Source of the DNA: a virus
Length of the DNA: 39,593 bases
Reading direction: 5' to 3' (one strand)
Virus record (IMG/VR): IMGVR_UViG_3300005337_000013
Coordinates: 1 to 39,593 of that record
In this document: piece after piece, positions 9,689 through 17,990 of the stretch
How the letters are laid out: every line of letters begins with the position of its first letter
Numbering within the stretch: the stretch's first letter is position 1
The notes under the pieces: model-generated
What the model saw: only the letters and a program-made list of their open reading frames with translations
Told to the model about the DNA's origin: nothing
The model's database searches: none
Program-made: the position numbers and the translations under genes

Positions 9689-9886
9689 CTATTTCTCCTC
9701 ATGTTTAGCCAATTCAACTGGCATAATATTCTTCATTATTAAAATAGTTTTTATCATTACTATATCCTTTTCAATCGCATTAAATCTTTGATCGAGATCA
9801 TTGAATTTACTATTCATCCAAATAGTGGATGTTGCAAATGCTCCTAAGATGATCACAGTATCAACGTGTTTTTTAAACCAATCCAT
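9689..9886 (-). CDS. Small membrane protein with coiled-coil tail (holin-like?)
   Basis: 65 aa. One membrane helix (about residues 9-24, VDTVIILGAFATSTIW) is followed by a heptad-like charged helix (FNDLDQRFNAIEKDIVMIKT). The ATG shares one base with the stop of the SPFH gene upstream (TAATG), so the two are co-translated. Small one-pass proteins with a coiled-coil tail occur among holins and spanin-like proteins, but none can be assigned. It resembles in plan the 70-aa protein on the other side of the SPFH gene. Confidence 0.6.
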   Translation of the reverse strand: MDWFKKHVDTVIILGAFATSTIWMNSKFNDLDQRFNAIEKDIVMIKTILIMKNIMPVELAKHEEK

Positions 9887-10743
9887 TATTTATTTTCTTT
9901 TTTTGAATCTATTTGAATAAATGGTATATTTTCACCTGTTACATGTGGTAAATGACCATCCCATTTTTGTACTGATTGCCATTGAATCAACTCAACAGTT
10001 ATCGATTGTGATAGAACTAAATTTGCTTTTGCTTCTGATTCAGCTTGAAGAATAGCACACTTAGCTTGTCCTTCAGCTTTTGCAATTTGTTTCTTAGCTT
10101 CTGCTTCTGCTTCCCTAAGCTCATTTTCACGCTGTTGGGCTCTTTGATTTGCTTCAATTTTGGAATTTAAAGCAGTGATAACATTTGAAGGAAAATGAAA
10201 TCTTCCAATTAAATATATGCGAGTTAACTCAATTCCAATTGGAGACAAATCATTCCTAACATGACACTCAACATCTTCGAAAAATGATTCTTTTCCGCTA
10301 TAAAGATCTTCAATCTTTGTCTTTGATGCAGATTTATTAATAGCATCCCGAATATAATTCCTGATAAAAACATTAGTTATTTCATCCATTCCTCTTCGAT
10401 ATCTTTGAAATATTTTAGGAATAGACTCAGGTCTTAAATGATATGTTATCCCTACATCTGCAGAAACTGCCATGCCTTCAGAAGTTTGGAAATTAAATCC
10501 TTCCTTATCTCCCTCCCATGTATCATTCTGTTCAAAGATAGGGAATTCATACACATTTTTCCAAGGAGCAATCCAATGCATACCCACATGAAGTTCTTTA
10601 GATTCAACACCTTTTGAATCACCTAGCATATCAATTACAACCCCAACATATCCAGGAGAAATCATTTTGAAACAGGTAATCCATAAAACGATTATGATCC
10701 CTGAAAATATTACAAATTTAGGATAATCTTTTATGAATTTCAT
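9886..10743 (-). CDS. SPFH/Band 7 (prohibitin, HflC-like) membrane protein
   Basis: 285 aa. A membrane helix at about residues 9-27 is followed by SPGYVGVVID, the usual entry to an SPFH domain. The domain (about 30-190) includes TSEGMAVSADVGITYHL and IGIELTRIYLIGRFHFP. A long Ala/Glu/Lys coiled coil follows (about 195-245), as in prohibitins, HflC and stomatins. Host relatives form rings around membrane proteases such as FtsH; HflKC affects lambda's lysis/lysogeny decision by limiting FtsH. A phage copy could modulate a host membrane protease or membrane domain; that role is inference. It is coupled at both ends to small membrane proteins. Confidence 0.88.
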   Translation of the reverse strand: MKFIKDYPKFVIFSGIIIVLWITCFKMISPGYVGVVIDMLGDSKGVESKELHVGMHWIAPWKNVYEFPIFEQNDTWEGDKEGFNFQTSEGMAVSADVGITYHLRPESIPKIFQRYRRGMDEITNVFIRNYIRDAINKSASKTKIEDLYSGKESFFEDVECHVRNDLSPIGIELTRIYLIGRFHFPSNVITALNSKIEANQRAQQRENELREAEAEAKKQIAKAEGQAKCAILQAESEAKANLVLSQSITVELIQWQSVQKWDGHLPHVTGENIPFIQIDSKKENK

Positions 10744-10955
10744 TATTTTTTAGTCCTTTCATCTAATGCAGCGATTCTTTCAAACATTTCTCTTTCATGA
10801 TCATGTATTCTTTTCAAACGCAAATCCATTCTCATCTCAGCATCTTTAAGTTCTGAACGAGTAGGTGTTCTTACCCACATGTAAAGCATGAAAAAAATAA
10901 ACATGTTTTCGAATAAGAAATATAGCATGTCTCCAAATACACTTGATGATTCCAT
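10743..10955 (-). CDS. Small membrane protein with coiled-coil tail
   Basis: 70 aa. One aromatic-rich membrane helix (about residues 11-27, LYFLFENMFIFFMLYMW) is followed by a charged helical tail (LKDAEMRMDLRLKRIHDHER). Its stop overlaps the SPFH start by one base, so both are made from one message. No lysis family is recognisable. A partner or anchor for the SPFH protein is as likely as a holin. Confidence 0.6.
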   Translation of the reverse strand: MESSSVFGDMLYFLFENMFIFFMLYMWVRTPTRSELKDAEMRMDLRLKRIHDHEREMFERIAALDERTKK

Positions 10956-10969
10956 TATGTTTTATTCCT

Positions 10970-11485
10970 TTAATCTTTACAAAGATGCTGCCATCTTTTT
11001 TTTAGTTTTAATTTTGAAATTGTTGTTTGTGAAACATTAAAAATTTTTGCAATATAGGATTGAGTATGATTTTGTTTTAATAATTCTCTTATCTCATATA
11101 CATTTTTTTCTGTTAAAAATGCATGTCTATTTTTTTCACCATTTTGGTCTATTTTATGAAAATAACCTCTATTTTTTTTGTCTCTATCTTTAGAATTTTC
11201 TTTATGAGTACCTAAAAATAAATGATTTAAATTAATACATGAAGGATTATCACATTTATGACAAATGATCATTCCTTTAGGAATTTCTCCATTAATTAAA
11301 TACCACATTAAACGATGAGTTTTCCAAGTTTTTCTATTGCTTTTTATAGGAGTAAATATGGTATGTCCGTAACCATTTTTATCTTTACCTCCTAGCCATT
11401 CGATACAACCAAATTCATTAATTTTTGATTTTTGAATTAAATAAAAAAATTTTTGTTGCTCATAATGAGATTTCATTATTTTCAA
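10970..11485 (-). CDS. HNH endonuclease with C-terminal helix-turn-helix
   Basis: 171 aa. The core reads HRLMWYLINGEIPKG then ICHKCDNPSCINLNHLFLG, an HNH_3 nuclease, followed by GEKNRHAFLTEKNVYEIREL and a helix-turn-helix (TQSYIAKIFNVSQTTISKL). Same architecture as the genes at 9083 and 14308 but clearly diverged from both. Its start overlaps the end of the excisionase-like gene by 26 nt; Met4 is an alternative start. Probably a selfish insertion in the membrane-protein operon. Confidence 0.88.
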   Translation of the reverse strand: MKIMKSHYEQQKFFYLIQKSKINEFGCIEWLGGKDKNGYGHTIFTPIKSNRKTWKTHRLMWYLINGEIPKGMIICHKCDNPSCINLNHLFLGTHKENSKDRDKKNRGYFHKIDQNGEKNRHAFLTEKNVYEIRELLKQNHTQSYIAKIFNVSQTTISKLKLKKRWQHLCKD

Positions 11486-11699
11486 TCATATGTTTTTTTA
11501 CGATTTCTTTAAGATCGCACATGAGTAATCTTTGAATTTCAGTATGTGGAATACGATAAGTTTTTTTGTTCTCACCAAATCTAAAAGCGCTTATACGAGC
11601 ATCTTTAATTGCTCTACGGATAGTATTTGGATGAACCCGTAACTTTTCAGCAAATTCATTAATGGTATAGAAATCTTTTATATTTTCATTCATATGCAT
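11460..11699 (-). CDS. Excisionase-like helix-turn-helix DNA-binding protein
   Basis: 79 aa. The motif FYTINEFAEKLRVHPNTIRR followed by AIKDARISAFRFGENKKTYR is the winged HTH_17 pattern of excisionases and MerR-like small regulators. ATG 11699 has no clear ribosome-binding site; Met3 is equally possible. It is first in the minus-strand cassette and may control it and the divergent fibre promoter. No integrase is present, so an excisionase role is not supported. Confidence 0.75.
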   Translation of the reverse strand: MHMNENIKDFYTINEFAEKLRVHPNTIRRAIKDARISAFRFGENKKTYRIPHTEIQRLLMCDLKEIVKKHMIENNEISL

Positions 11700-11844
11700 A
11701 TATTACTATTTATGGTTAATAAAAGTAAATAAAATACATGTCTGGTTAAAATAAAAAATATTTATTGACATTACTGTAAAATAGATTTAATTTTAAATTT
11801 AACAGATATCCTATATTGCATTAAAACTTAAGGAGTTAATTATC
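11700..11844. promoter_or_regulatory. Divergent intergenic region with fibre promoter
   Basis: 145 bp, very AT-rich, between the minus-strand cassette and the fibre gene. On the + strand TTGACA (11765-11770) is followed after 15 bp by TTTAAT (11786-11791), a sigma70-like promoter with a slightly short spacer. A strong AAGGAG ribosome-binding site lies at 11831-11836. No clear minus-strand promoter was found. Confidence 0.55.
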
Positions 11845-14214
11845 ATGGCTTTAGTATATGGCATCGGTGGTCTCGTGTCTACACCTCCAGGACCAATTAG
11901 TGGATTTGGACCTCCTTCGTCTTCATTTTTGGGACAACTTGGGCAACAATATTTTGATAAAAGTGTCTCACCACCAGCAGAATATACATTTAACGGTTTA
12001 ACCTGGGTGTCTGGTGGTAATGCTTACGCTACTACTTCAACACCTGGTATTGTACAGTTATCTACTTCAATTGCGGGTGATGCAGCTTCTTTAACACTTG
12101 TTCCAACAGTAAAAGAAATTAAAGACTATGTAGATGCAATAGCAATCGCTGGCGCTCCAATTGCACAAACAGGTGTGACTGGTATTACAAATCTTTCAAC
12201 TGATGCACAAGCAGTTGCTGGAACAGCTACAGTTCCAGGTGTTACAGCGTTAGCTATTCAACCATCTAACCTTGCAGCAGTTTTTGCAGCTCCTCCAGCA
12301 ACAGGTGGTACAACTCCAGCAGCAGGTGCATTCACAACATTGTCTGCAAGTAGTACTTTGGTTGTTACAGGTTTAACTACTTTAAACGGTTCAGCAACTG
12401 TTGTAACGGGAGCTACAGCTTTAAATCTAGGAGCTGATGCTTCAACCGGTGCAATTAATATCGGAACCGGGGCTGGAGCCCGCGTGATTACTCTAGGTAA
12501 TATTACAGGGGCTACTGCTGTTGCTGTAAACACTGGTACAGGTAGTTTTACAGTTACAAGTACAGGTGCTGGTGACATTGTTCTAAATTCAGCAGACACA
12601 GTATTAATAGATTCAGCAGGTGTTCTAGAACTTAACTCATCTGCAGGTGTGATATCAATCGGTAATGACGCGGTTGCACAAAATATTAATGTCGGAACAG
12701 GGGCAGCAGCCCGAGTAATTACTGTAGGTAATTCATCTGGAGCTACACAAGTAGTTTTAAATGGTGGAACAGCTGGTGTTTCAATTGCAGCTAATGCGAT
12801 TGCTCAGCCTGTTGTTATTGGTAACCAAACTGGAGCGACTCAAGTTACGATAGATTCTGGAACTGGCGCAATTAATATCGGTACTGCAATTGCCAAAACA
12901 ATTACGATTGGAAATGTTACGGGTGCTACTGCTGTTAATATCAATACTGGAACTGGTGGTTCAGCTTATACAACTACTAATGGAGCGTTTACATTAGCCA
13001 CAGGTACAGGAACTATTAACTTCTCAGCTGATGCTGCGGCAACAACAGTTAATTTAGTTACTGGAGCTGCTGTCAAAGTTTTGACAATCGGTTCTACAAA
13101 TACAACTTCATCTACAGCAATTAGATCAGGTTCTGGTGCTTTAAGCATTACTTCAACAGGTGGAGCGCTTACTGTAAACTCAGGCGTTGGAGCAATGGGT
13201 TTCAGTACAGATGCATCAGCAACGGTTGTGTCATTTGCAACAGGTGCAGCTGTTAAAACTGTAACTGTTGGTTCTACTAATACAACTTCTGCAACAACAA
13301 TACAGGGTGGTTCTGGTGGTGTAACAATTACTGGTACTAATGGTATTATCACAGCAAATTCTGGAACAGGTACAATCAGTATCTCAACAGATGCAGCAAA
13401 CACAACTGTGAACGTTGCTACTGGAGCTGGTGTGAAGGCACTTACTTTAGGTTCATCTAACACAACATCAAGTACAGCAATACAATCTGGAAGTGGTGTT
13501 ATCACGTTAACATCCGTTGGTGGTGCAATTACAGTTAACAGTGGTACAGGAACACAAAGTTATTCTTCAGATGCCTCTGCAACTACAATTAACATTGGTA
13601 CTGGAGCTGCTGTTAAAACTGTAACACTTGGATCAACCAATACAACTTCTGCAACAACCGTTCAGTCAGGTTCCGGAGCATTAAATGTAACATCTACCGG
13701 TGGTGCTCTCACTATTAATAGTGGTACAGGTGCTTTAGGAATATCAACTGACGCATCTGCCACTACAGTTTCCATAGCAACAGGTGCAGCTGTAAAAACT
13801 GTAAATATAGCAACTGGAGCTGCCGCAAATGTGGTTACAATCGGAACCACAAACACAACAAGTGCTCTTACACTTCAATCTGGTTCAGGTAACGTTTCTG
13901 TTGCAGGTGGTCATTTAAAACTAACTACAGCTGCAAAACAAATCCAAATGGTTGGAGGTGCTGCTACTGATTATATTGGATCTAGCGTATTAACGGCCGG
14001 AACTGTTACGATACTAAACACTAACATTAGCGCTACTGATAGAATTTTCTTAAGTAGAACCGCGGTAAATGCTTCAACAACTTTGGGTGAACTTTTATAT
14101 ACAATTAGTGCAGGTGCTTCATTTACAGTAACTTCTGTAATTTTAGGCACGCCTTCTTCAACTCAAACTGGAGATGTAAGTAGCTTTGTTTATTTTATTG
14201 TGAAGCAAAACTAA
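11845..14214 (+). CDS. Repetitive tail fibre protein
   Basis: 789 aa, Gly/Ala/Thr/Ser-rich, with its own promoter and a strong ribosome-binding site. The N-terminus (about 1-110, with NGLTWVSGG and STPGIVQLSTS) resembles virion-attachment parts of tail fibres. From about residue 190 the protein is built of repeats such as INIGTGAGARVITLG and TGAAVKTVTLGSTNTTSATT. Four units have an exact 60-residue period (residues 402-641). Such repeats fit a long beta-helical or triple-stranded shaft. The C-terminal about 100 residues lose the repeat and form a separate tip domain. The gene is visibly richer in G+C than its neighbours. Confidence 0.75.
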   Translation: MALVYGIGGLVSTPPGPISGFGPPSSSFLGQLGQQYFDKSVSPPAEYTFNGLTWVSGGNAYATTSTPGIVQLSTSIAGDAASLTLVPTVKEIKDYVDAIAIAGAPIAQTGVTGITNLSTDAQAVAGTATVPGVTALAIQPSNLAAVFAAPPATGGTTPAAGAFTTLSASSTLVVTGLTTLNGSATVVTGATALNLGADASTGAINIGTGAGARVITLGNITGATAVAVNTGTGSFTVTSTGAGDIVLNSADTVLIDSAGVLELNSSAGVISIGNDAVAQNINVGTGAAARVITVGNSSGATQVVLNGGTAGVSIAANAIAQPVVIGNQTGATQVTIDSGTGAINIGTAIAKTITIGNVTGATAVNINTGTGGSAYTTTNGAFTLATGTGTINFSADAAATTVNLVTGAAVKVLTIGSTNTTSSTAIRSGSGALSITSTGGALTVNSGVGAMGFSTDASATVVSFATGAAVKTVTVGSTNTTSATTIQGGSGGVTITGTNGIITANSGTGTISISTDAANTTVNVATGAGVKALTLGSSNTTSSTAIQSGSGVITLTSVGGAITVNSGTGTQSYSSDASATTINIGTGAAVKTVTLGSTNTTSATTVQSGSGALNVTSTGGALTINSGTGALGISTDASATTVSIATGAAVKTVNIATGAAANVVTIGTTNTTSALTLQSGSGNVSVAGGHLKLTTAAKQIQMVGGAATDYIGSSVLTAGTVTILNTNISATDRIFLSRTAVNASTTLGELLYTISAGASFTVTSVILGTPSSTQTGDVSSFVYFIVKQN
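13048..13767 (+). repeat. Four 180-bp tandem repeats inside the fibre gene
   Basis: Units begin at 13048, 13228, 13408 and 13588 and a fifth partial unit at 13768. Each starts at the codon before the (A/G/V)TG-(A/G)-VK motif and encodes 60 aa with a GSTNTTS and a SGSG marker. The DNA copies are diverged, but the period is exactly 180 bp throughout. Confidence 0.85.
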
Positions 14215-14220
14215 TTAATT

Positions 14221-14307
14221 TTTTACATGAGCTAGGGCGACGGTCCGAAAAGCTGCTTCTGACAGCCTGCTCAATGTATTCAATCAGGATAAAACTACAG
14301 AGGTTTT
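14221..14307 (+). other. GC-rich structured element between fibre and HNH genes
   Basis: This short stretch is markedly richer in G+C than flanking DNA. It can form GAGC...GCTC with an inner GG/CC pair, a GCTG-cttctga-CAGC hairpin and a CCTG...CAGG pair. It contains GCGACGGTCCG, which resembles the S element of group I introns, but no 5' core partner is visible. It may be the 3' remnant of an intron, a terminator or the leader of the HNH gene, whose AGAGG ribosome-binding site lies at its end. Confidence 0.35.
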
Positions 14308-14937
14308 ATGAAATGTGCAACATGCAATATTGAATTTTATGTGAAAAAATCTCACATAAATAGAAGAAAATTTTGTAGTAAAATATGTATGAATAAAAAA
14401 GTTCATACTTGGTGTACAAAAAATAGAATTATAATAAAAAAATTAGACTCTAAACAAAAACTGGAAGAACTTAAAAAATCTTTTGAAAAAAATGTCATTA
14501 AAAATGATGGATGTTGGGATTGGAAGGGAGCGAAAGATAAAGATGGATATGCAAGGATGTCATGTAGTCCTTTGTTAGGCGCAGAAAGAGCACATATGGC
14601 CTCATATCTAATCCATATAGGAAAAATACCGAAAGGTAAGTTAATATGTCATCATTGTGATGTGAAAGTATGTACAAACCCTAAATGTCTTTTTGTTGCA
14701 TATCCCAGATACAATTCTGCCGATATGGTAATAAAAAATAGGCAGGCAAAAGGTTCTAAGAATGGGACATCAAAATTATCTGAAAATCAAGTGAAAGAAA
14801 TAAAAAAGATGTTACATTTAGGAAACACAGGTCCAGAAATAGCGAAAAAATACTCAGTTCATTACACGACTATTTATCGCATTAGAGATGAAAAAAACTG
14901 GTCCCACGTAACCCTTGATCCAGAACCAGAAAGTTAA
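14308..14937 (+). CDS. HNH endonuclease with N-terminal zinc finger and C-terminal HTH
   Basis: 209 aa. An N-terminal zinc finger (MKCATCNIEF, then RKFCSKICMNK) precedes an HNH core (HMASYLIHIGKIPKG then ICHHCDVKVCTNPKCLFV). A helix-turn-helix end follows (TGPEIAKKYSVHYTTIYRI). In the core the usual NPxHLFLG is NPKCLFVA, so the last histidine is replaced by cysteine and activity may be altered. The start is ATG 14308 after AGAGG. It separates the fibre gene from two small fibre-associated genes. Confidence 0.85.
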   Translation: MKCATCNIEFYVKKSHINRRKFCSKICMNKKVHTWCTKNRIIIKKLDSKQKLEELKKSFEKNVIKNDGCWDWKGAKDKDGYARMSCSPLLGAERAHMASYLIHIGKIPKGKLICHHCDVKVCTNPKCLFVAYPRYNSADMVIKNRQAKGSKNGTSKLSENQVKEIKKMLHLGNTGPEIAKKYSVHYTTIYRIRDEKNWSHVTLDPEPES

Positions 14938-14955
14938 AATTAAATTAGGAAAATC

Positions 14956-15288
14956 ATGGCTTATACAAATAGAATCTCTTGGGAAGTATTGAGAAGTATC
15001 GATTCAGCTACTTTTACAGGTTCTTATCAAGCTTTAGGAACACCTTTACAATTTCCAAGCTATATTTTGAAGTTAGTCAACAACTCTAGCGTTTTGGTTA
15101 CAATTTCAATAGACGGAACAAATGATATAGATATAGCACCAGCTGGTTCTTTTTGGTTATATGATGAAGGAAAAGTTGGAATGTCATCTGCATTTCCTGC
15201 GGTTCCTGCTGGTACACAAATTTATGTGAAGGGAAGTGCTTCAACTGGTTCTGTGTATCTAGTATCACAATATGTAGTAGTAGGTTAA
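14956..15288 (+). CDS. Small virion-associated protein in the fibre cluster
   Basis: 110 aa; ATG 14956 behind AGGAAAATC. All-beta in appearance (VNNSSVLVTISIDGTNDIDI, then YVKGSASTGSVYLVSQYVVV), with no catalytic motif. It ends 2 nt before the next start, so it is in one operon with the following protein and the tailspike. A baseplate, fibre-connector or chaperone role is possible; the family is not recognised. Confidence 0.5.
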   Translation: MAYTNRISWEVLRSIDSATFTGSYQALGTPLQFPSYILKLVNNSSVLVTISIDGTNDIDIAPAGSFWLYDEGKVGMSSAFPAVPAGTQIYVKGSASTGSVYLVSQYVVVG

Positions 15289-15290
15289 TT

Positions 15291-15791
15291 ATGTCGCAAG
15301 CAGGAGATATATCAGCAGTAATTGGCCCAGTTCCTCCAAATGTACCAACACAATTTACTACAGATTCTGGAGTTGCAGTACCAGCAGCAAATAACTTAAA
15401 TGTTTTTGGTGGTATCGGATCTACAACATCTGGTTCTGGAAGCACAATCACTATCAACGTTACAACTACTGGTTTCGATTGGTCAGAAGAAACTTTAAGT
15501 TTTACAGCAGTTTCTGGTCATGGATACTTTTGTAATAATGCTTTAACTGTGTCTTTGCCTTCAAACATAGGATTGGCCATAGGTTCGACAGTCATTATTT
15601 ATGTCGACACAGCTGGTGCGGTTATCATTCAAGCTAATGGGTCAGATAGGATACAAGTTAGCTCAAATATTTCTGCAGCAGGTGGAACAGCGACTAGTAC
15701 CGATCAGGGAAATATACTTGAACTTGTTTTTAAACCAAGTGACAGCACTTGGCATACAATTTCTAGTCTTGGAACTTGGTCCGTGGTATAG
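15291..15791 (+). CDS. Tail-fibre-associated protein
   Basis: 166 aa, starting at ATG 15291. The N-terminus (GDISAVIGPVPPNVPTQFTT then DSGVAVPAANNLNVFGG) is the low-complexity type found at the virion end of phage fibres. The C-terminal domain is a compact beta fold rich in Gly and aromatic residues ending STWHTISSLGTWSVV. It lies between a small structural gene and the tailspike, so a fibre or host-contact function is likely. Confidence 0.55.
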   Translation: MSQAGDISAVIGPVPPNVPTQFTTDSGVAVPAANNLNVFGGIGSTTSGSGSTITINVTTTGFDWSEETLSFTAVSGHGYFCNNALTVSLPSNIGLAIGSTVIIYVDTAGAVIIQANGSDRIQVSSNISAAGGTATSTDQGNILELVFKPSDSTWHTISSLGTWSVV

Positions 15792-15833
15792 AGTAAAATG
15801 AAAATGATTAAAAGGTTAAAATAGGCAAAAAAG

Positions 15834-17336
15834 ATGGCTGCAAGCAATGACCTCAACATAGAAACGGCAGGTTACGTAGTTTTTGACGGAGTTTCACAAT
15901 TTACAGGAAGAACATTTCAAGCAGGAACTGGTATTACTTTAACTAATGCTTCGGGTGTTTCTGGAAATACTACAATAACAGCTAATGGTGCTAATGATCT
16001 ACATACTGCTTTATATATAGTTTCATCTGCAGGAACTACCGGTACAGGTGCTAACTTTACCACAATATCAGCAGCAATAGCCGCAGCTCAAGGTTCTGGT
16101 ATCAATTCCACTATATTTATTATGCCTGGTAATAGTGGAACATATACTGAAAACTTTACTCTTCCTGCCAATATAAATCTTGTAGGGCATAATGGAGACC
16201 AAACAACGCCAAATGTTACAATCATTGGTACTATTACATGTACAAGTGCTGGTTCTAGAGCAATTTCAAACTTGAGACTTCAAACTAATTCCGCTGCATT
16301 ATTAGCGGTAACTGGAAATGCTGCAACTGTTGTAAATTTAAACAATTGTTATTTAAATTGCACAAATAATACTGGAATAACCTTCTCAAGTTCTTCAGGA
16401 AGTTCTCAAATCAATTTATTACAATGTGCAGGAAATTTAGGAACTACTGGAATTGGTCTATTTACTCATACTAGTTCTGGTACAATGTTTAATTACAATT
16501 CTAGATATTTAAATTCTGGCGCATCAACAACAGCATCTACATGTTCTGCAGGTGGTTTATCATTTAATAATAGTGAAATGAACTCTCCAGTCACAATGTC
16601 TAGTACATCAGCATCTACATGGCAATACTCAAATTTTGTAACTTCTCCTCAAAACGTAACTTCTGTGACATTAAATGGTGCTTCACATTCTTGCAAATGG
16701 TGTAGGTTCGAATCAGGATCAGCTTCAGCCATATCTATTGGTTCTTCTGTCACTGAAATAGAATTATGTACAATTTCATCAAGTAATACCAATGCAATTA
16801 CTGGAGCTGGTACATTGAGTTATGCTGATTTAATTTTCCTTGGTACTTCGTCAACGATGAATGTTACGACACAAGTTGGATTAGTTTCTCAAGCCGGTAT
16901 TGTTAGAAATTCTAAACAACCTTCATTTTTGGCTACAGCTAACGCTCAAGCTGCCGTGACAGGGGATTCAACAAACTATACTATTCTTTATGCAAATGAG
17001 ATTTTTGATCAAAATTCAAACTTTTCTTCTCCAACATTCACCGCTCCTTTTACTGGAAGATATCAATTCAATGTAACCACAGCGCTTACTGGTTTAGGAG
17101 TTGCTAACGTTTCAGGAAATGTTTTCTTAGTGGCTACAAGTAGAACTGTAATTTTAAACTCTTTTAATTGGGGAAATGTAATGAATTCATCAAATGTTGC
17201 TAGAGTTTGTGGTTCAGTTTTATTAGATATGACAGCTGGTGATACATGCATAGTAACTGTGACATTAAATGGTGGTGCTAAAGTGGTAGGAATTGGTGGT
17301 ACAGATACAACATTTTCAGGATTTTTAGTAGGTTAA
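15834..17336 (+). CDS. Beta-helix tailspike with C1q-like C-terminal domain
   Basis: 500 aa. Residues 1-60 are a fibre-type attachment region. About 60-330 has pectin-lyase-like signatures: ANFTTISAAIAAAQGSG, then IMPGNSGTYTENFTLPANIN, then short Asn/Ser-rich coils typical of a right-handed beta-helix. The last about 130 residues (FTAPFTGRYQFNVTTALTGL onward) match a C1q/TNF-like trimerisation head. No catalytic residues can be assigned. ATG 15834 has a weak AGG site; its stop overlaps the convergent minus-strand gene. Confidence 0.7.
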   Translation: MAASNDLNIETAGYVVFDGVSQFTGRTFQAGTGITLTNASGVSGNTTITANGANDLHTALYIVSSAGTTGTGANFTTISAAIAAAQGSGINSTIFIMPGNSGTYTENFTLPANINLVGHNGDQTTPNVTIIGTITCTSAGSRAISNLRLQTNSAALLAVTGNAATVVNLNNCYLNCTNNTGITFSSSSGSSQINLLQCAGNLGTTGIGLFTHTSSGTMFNYNSRYLNSGASTTASTCSAGGLSFNNSEMNSPVTMSSTSASTWQYSNFVTSPQNVTSVTLNGASHSCKWCRFESGSASAISIGSSVTEIELCTISSSNTNAITGAGTLSYADLIFLGTSSTMNVTTQVGLVSQAGIVRNSKQPSFLATANAQAAVTGDSTNYTILYANEIFDQNSNFSSPTFTAPFTGRYQFNVTTALTGLGVANVSGNVFLVATSRTVILNSFNWGNVMNSSNVARVCGSVLLDMTAGDTCIVTVTLNGGAKVVGIGGTDTTFSGFLVG

Positions 17337-17530
17337 TCCTGAAAATTAATTAGATTGCATGGACAGTTTTCGCAATGCTTAAGTTCATTTACCTCGAAAA
17401 GGTGTCCATTTATCTCTAATACAATCCCAAATTCATTATGATGGAATATGTGAGCATCATGTATTCCATCTTCTAAATTAGAAGAAAAAAGAGATGTTGG
17501 GATCAAAAGAAAGGCTAAAAGATACTTCAT
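17333..17530 (-). CDS. Small exported protein
   Basis: 65 aa from ATG 17530, which follows AAAAGGAACCAA; an upstream in-frame TTG is before that site. The first 16 residues (MKYLLAFLLIPTSLFS) form a signal peptide. The mature part is about 50 aa with a C-terminal cluster HCENCPC that could bind metal or form disulfides. Last gene of the minus-strand early operon, overlapping the tailspike stop by 4 nt. Function unknown. Confidence 0.6.
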   Translation of the reverse strand: MKYLLAFLLIPTSLFSSNLEDGIHDAHIFHHNEFGIVLEINGHLFEVNELKHCENCPCNLINFQD

Positions 17531-17541
17531 TTGGTTCCTTT

Positions 17542-17742
17542 TCAAGTTTTACAGATAAATTTTTCGATTATTTTAAGACGTTCTTCTACTTCAAAAAGAA
17601 GTTTTCTATCATTTCCTCGATCAGCAAATAATTTTTTACGCACTTTATCATTAGAAAGCTTGACTTCTTCTACATATTTTCTTAATTGGATGAGTTCTTC
17701 TTCTTCATCCGTTCTAAACATATCCAATTGCAGTTGCATCAT
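17542..17742 (-). CDS. Conserved small coiled-coil phage protein
   Basis: 66 aa beginning MMQLQLDMFRTDEEEELIQL and continuing as a charged helix with heptad character (LRKYVEEVKLSNDKVRKKLF). Similar acidic-basic helical proteins with a QLDMF start are common in phage early operons, but I know no function. Its start shares a base with the stop of the upstream gene, implying coupled translation. Confidence 0.55.
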   Translation of the reverse strand: MMQLQLDMFRTDEEEELIQLRKYVEEVKLSNDKVRKKLFADRGNDRKLLFEVEERLKIIEKFICKT

Positions 17743-17978
17743 TATTTTCCCATTTTGGCATTCATGTATAACTCAATCTTAGTTTTTCCATCATTATTTT
17801 TTTTTACAGATGATAATAAAATAGGGGAAGGTTGTCTAGTTGGTGGTATTTCTGAAATGAATTCGTTAAATGTTAGCAGTTCCTTTCTTCTTTTTATAGG
17901 ATTTTCTATTATGTCAATTTCTGGTACTGTTCCTACAGATCTAGGAAAACAACAAGAAAACAAATCAAGTAGTCCCAT
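17742..17978 (-). CDS. Hypothetical small early protein
   Basis: 78 aa from ATG 17978, chosen because AAAAGGAG lies 5 nt upstream; a GTG two codons earlier overlaps that site. The N-terminus MGLLDLFSCCFP has two adjacent cysteines and could associate with membrane. The rest is hydrophilic. No family recognised. Confidence 0.5.
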   Translation of the reverse strand: MGLLDLFSCCFPRSVGTVPEIDIIENPIKRRKELLTFNEFISEIPPTRQPSPILLSSVKKNNDGKTKIELYMNAKMGK

Positions 17979-17990
17979 AATCACTCCTTT

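Noticed and set aside
11460-11699. Excisionase evidence for a temperate lifestyle
   Set aside because: The HTH_17 fold is shared with many small regulators, and no integrase or attachment site was found.
12258-13856. Long minus-strand frames opposite the fibre gene
   Set aside because: They are Val/Ala/Pro-rich mirror images of the repetitive fibre coding sequence and have no ribosome-binding sites.
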